A stretch of DNA of 62,000 bases from Apostichopus japonicus (Eukaryota > Echinodermata > Holothuroidea > Aspidochirotida > Stichopodidae): positions 12,600,001 through 12,662,000 of the forward strand of contig NC_092562.1 of the NCBI RefSeq assembly GCF_037975245.1, read 5' to 3'. The number at the start of each line of letters is the position of its first letter. The stretch's first letter is position 1. This document shows positions 59,053 through 62,000 of the stretch, in pieces. A program made the position numbers and the translations under genes. A model generated the notes under the pieces. The model saw nothing but the letters and a program-made list of their open reading frames with translations, had not been told where the DNA came from and ran no database searches.

Positions 59053-59096
59053 CTGCAGAGTGAGCAAGGAAAGATACTGTCAATGTAAATATGAAG

Positions 59097-59455
59097 GGGT
59101 GGGTAGGGGAGGGCTAGTAGAGGGTGGGTGGAGAGGGTTAGTAGAGGAGGGGTGAGTGAGGGAGGGTTAGTGGAGGAGGGGTGGGTGGAGGAGAGGTGGA
59201 TGGGTGGGGGAGGGTTAGTAGAGGAGGGGTGGTTGGGAGAGGGTTAGTGGACAAGGGGTGGGTGGGGAAGGTTAGTGGAGGGGTGGGTGGGGAGGGTTAG
59301 TGGAGGAGGGGTGGGTAGAGGAAGAAGGGTGGGTGGAGGAGGGTTAGTAGAGGAGGGGTGCTTGGGAGAGGGTTAGTGGACGAGGGGTGGGTGGGGAATG
59401 TTAGTGGAGGATGGGTGAGTGGGGGAGGGTTAGTGGGGGAGGGTTAGTGGAGGAA
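59097..59455. repeat. G-rich minisatellite in a FARSA intron
   Basis: About 14 irregular units of 20-30 bp built from GGGTTAGTRGAGGAGGGGTGG and GGTGGGGGA. The + strand, which is the non-coding strand for the transcript's opposite sense, carries many runs of three to five G, so G-quadruplexes are possible; the FARSA pre-mRNA would be C-rich here. Confidence 0.88.
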
Positions 59456-60896
59456 GGGATTTGTTACATCCAAATTGCTAGCCCTTTCAATATATATAAA
59501 TAACTATAATGAACAGGAGAGGTAAAAACACAATTTATCTTTGTCATGATAGAGATTTTTGTAATGAATCCATTCACCAAAATGCTTAACAGAATCATAT
59601 GGTTTAAAGAAAGAAACTGTTAGTTTGGATAACATATGGTCAAGTCTAACTTCAAAACAACCTAAGGTGGTGGAAACTTTTATCTTCCTTTCAAGTTGCT
59701 GATTCTTATTTTGAACAGCGCAAGTACGGGGACATTTATACATATAATATTAAAAATAAAATTCCATCCAAATTGGCAAGCACCACTTCTGCCACAGATA
59801 AGACAAAATACAAAAAAAGCCAGAGAAAAGGAAAAAACGAAAGTGAAGTATCCATTACTTAAATCTCATTTACAGATTTCCAACATGAAGCAACCATTAG
59901 GTGTAAAATATGTTTTTCAAACTAAAAAACAAAAACATACAGGAGAAAACTTTGATACCGTGCCTGTACTCAGAATACACTAGTACAGCATGCATTTTAA
60001 GCTTAGAACAATTTAAAAAGCTTTACACAATTTCACATAGCACTAAGGACACATTAACTCACTACATCGCAAATACTACTTAAAATGTTTGCATTACATG
60101 TATCAAATTTACAAACAAAAAGGGGGGAATTATCTGAATCAATTAAAAAAAAAAAGGTTTTTAAATAATCATGATCATTTTTTTTAAAGGATATATTCCA
60201 GTGGCACACAATGTGACAATTTTGACGGAAGGAGGAAAATATTTCACACTGTCTGTATAAAACTAACTCAAGAATATGGTCGATTGATTGTTCCCTATTT
60301 TGGCTGGCTGAACCCTGGATTCTCTCCCAAGATTCTTTCCGAGAGTGGGTCACAGCTGCAGCTCTGTGATGCCATAACAGGAATCGTTTATCAAAAGCTT
60401 AACTTTCCTGTCATCTTCGTCTTGCATTTATGATCAAAGCCTGATAAAACATTTCCAATTATGTTTGATTAGCTGTAAAAAGTTTCTCTGCATTTTGGAA
60501 TTTCATCAATTTTTGTTTTTGTTTTTTAGTAGAAATAATATTTTCCTATGTGAATAAGTGAGCTAATTGTTACAAAGACAAAACAAAACAATATTTAGCC
60601 AAATTGCCGTGATGACATCATTCTCTCTCCTGTTGCTGGGAAATTTTCACAAAATACAACTTAATTTGAAAGCTTCGTACTTATGCCGGACGGATACTAT
60701 GAGGATGTGGAGTTGACCTAAAGATGTATGTATGTGTTTTAAGTCTTCCTGCATGCCTCATTAGCTTATCAAAGCCGCAAGCTGACAGAAGTCAGACAGA
60801 GCAAGCAGGATCAAGATCAAGCAGGGAACTTTTCAAAAATAATTTTATCAAGCAATCAACTTCAGCCACCGAAATCGCCCTTTTGAAGGTACTCAC
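59456..60896 (-). other. FARSA intron
   Basis: Remainder of the intron between the exons at 60897 and 58860. AT-rich with A runs near 60145. Frames on either strand do not continue the PheRS sequence, which joins exactly across the two exons. Confidence 0.75.
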
Positions 60897-61065
60897 CCAG
60901 TTTCTTGAAGAAAGCATGTATGACACCAATCAAATCAGCCAGTGTTAAATTGTAATCTGCAACTACTCCCTCTATCTGATGGAATTCAGCTAAATGAGTG
61001 GCATCCAGTGTCTCGTTACGGAAGACCCGGTCGATGGAGAAGTACTTGACTGGCCTGAACTCCGG
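60897..61065 (-). CDS. FARSA: FARSA exon, class II motif 2
   Basis: Encodes [39 protein letters not shown] and [18 protein letters not shown]. The segment [20 protein letters not shown] is class II motif 2, with the Arg and His/Glu residues that bind ATP and the acceptor end. Acceptor TTATGCCCAG|CCG (phase 0), donor CTGG|GTGAGT (phase 1), which joins to Met-Glu-Lys-Leu of the next exon. The upstream exons of the gene are outside the window or not recognised in 61066-62000. Confidence 0.95.
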
Positions 61066-62000
61066 CTGGGCATAACAGAGAGAATGGCATGTCAAACGTG
61101 TAACATCATAACAGTCACAACATGATGATACTTCACTGGAAGGGTGTGAAGACTCAGGCAAAAAGAAACGTCTTATGCCGGTAATCTGACCTAGTTTCGA
61201 ATGAGGTGTAACAGAAGTGTTAAACACGACCATCGATCCCAGAAAATACACACACAGCTTGCTACAGTCGGTAATAAGACACTAGTGTACAGTCAGTACA
61301 TACAGCTGCGGTCAATACTGCAGCACAGTACACAAATGATACAGCAATGGACATCTCAGGTCCAGCTAAAGATAGCAAGGTATCACATTTCATTACTGTT
61401 CTGTCTGCATTGTGTAGCTATATGAACAAAACGACAATTGCAAGCAACAGAAAGTTAAACTTTTTCAGATGGCTGCACAAGGTTTGGGGCGAGTCTTCAA
61501 TGCCTTTAACTTCCAATAATGAATTTATGTCATTTCTTTTAGTGATTTCAAAACGAAGAAACACTCACTTGTACAAACATTGTAGTTCTCAATTAACCAA
61601 CAACACCTGCACACACACACGCACTCTTATCTCTTGTGGTAGTCCTTTTCAACAATGCTATATCCACTCTCAAATAATCTCTTGGGCTGGTCTCGTCAAC
61701 ATCACACACGATACATCTATTATTTTTTAACATTTACTTTCACAACTTTTCACACCCAGTTCACTTTTCTGTCTCTCACTAACCTGTTGTGACAAGATGG
61801 TTAGATATTTTTATTCTCATCTCTGGATTACCACTTGTCAAATTTTGCTCACTGTTCTTTTGCTTTTCCTTTGTGAAAGTTTGGGTTGACATTCTTGCAC
61901 CTTCTGTTTACTCACCCCTTTCTGTTACTCACACCTTCTGTTACTCACCCCTTCTGTTACTCACCCCTTCTCTTGGTTTGCTCCACCAATTACCCACTAG
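61066..62000 (-). other. Probable FARSA intron
   Basis: I looked on the - strand for the preceding PheRS segment and did not find it, so the intron probably continues past the window edge. The frames here carry no recognised domain. Confidence 0.5.
61901..61970. repeat. 16-bp tandem repeat (TTCTGTTACTCACCCC)
   Basis: Four to five near-perfect copies of TTCTGTTACTCACCCC, the first with an extra T and one with ACACC. Confidence 0.88.

Noticed and set aside
60862-60896. FARSA reading frame continuing past KKLG into [10 protein letters not shown]
   Set aside because: This is read-through past a strong GTGAGT donor; the known protein continues with the exon at 59052 in matching phase.

Overview
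The window looks like nuclear DNA of an invertebrate deuterostome, most likely an echinoderm (possibly a sea cucumber). This is inference. The clues are AT-rich, intron-rich sequence, many scavenger-receptor (SRCR) exons, hAT-type elements, a Penelope-like fragment, tRNA-derived SINEs and long (TA)n microsatellites. I see no bacterial, phage or plasmid feature.

Most of the window (about 5.2-56.7 kb, + strand) reads as one large modular gene, or a tight cluster of related genes. A TATA box (5195) and a 5'UTR acceptor precede a signal-peptide exon (5745-5799). Then come 32 separate intact domain exons, all with the same phase-1 acceptor and phase-1 donor: 13 SRCR exons, 17 exons carrying 22 copies of an eight-cysteine hevein-like (chitin-binding type 1-like) domain, and two Frizzled-type CRD exons. 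Any of these exons can be spliced to any other, duplicated or skipped without changing frame. If all were joined, the product would be a secreted or surface protein of about 3,000 residues. I saw no transmembrane exon. One possible terminal exon (56528) would give an immediate stop. Innate recognition of glycans or microbes is the natural guess from the domains, but it is inference.

Layout: 1-5.1 kb has no recognised gene, but holds a 2.6-kb hAT-like insertion with an exact 8-bp target duplication, a second hAT-like insertion nested in it, and a perfect 65-bp inverted repeat. 5.2-11 kb holds the 5' end of the gene (signal peptide, SRCR, hevein-like, SRCR). 11.3-31.6 kb is a two-level duplication: [SRCR + spacer + array of ~1.9-kb hevein units] occurs twice. 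Several hevein exons have also grown internally to two or three domains, and others have decayed. 31.6-36 kb has two more SRCR exons interrupted by a Penelope-like fragment and a palindromic satellite. 36.8-38.5 kb has the paired Frizzled CRDs. 38.8-43 kb is gene-poor, with an AGGTCA-rich tandem repeat and an orphan copy of post-SRCR spacer. 43-46.2 kb is a ~1.46-kb tandem duplication of hevein + SRCR with a broken third copy. 46.9-55.8 kb has more diverged SRCR and hevein-like exons, a tRNA-like/hammerhead composite and a (TA)n tract flanked by inverted repeats.

The right end (58.5-61.1 kb, - strand) carries the last three coding exons of FARSA, the cytosolic phenylalanyl-tRNA synthetase alpha subunit, convergent with the modular gene. 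Its largest visible intron holds a 360-bp G-rich minisatellite.

Exon limits come from reading splice signals and reading frames by eye. No transcript evidence was available.
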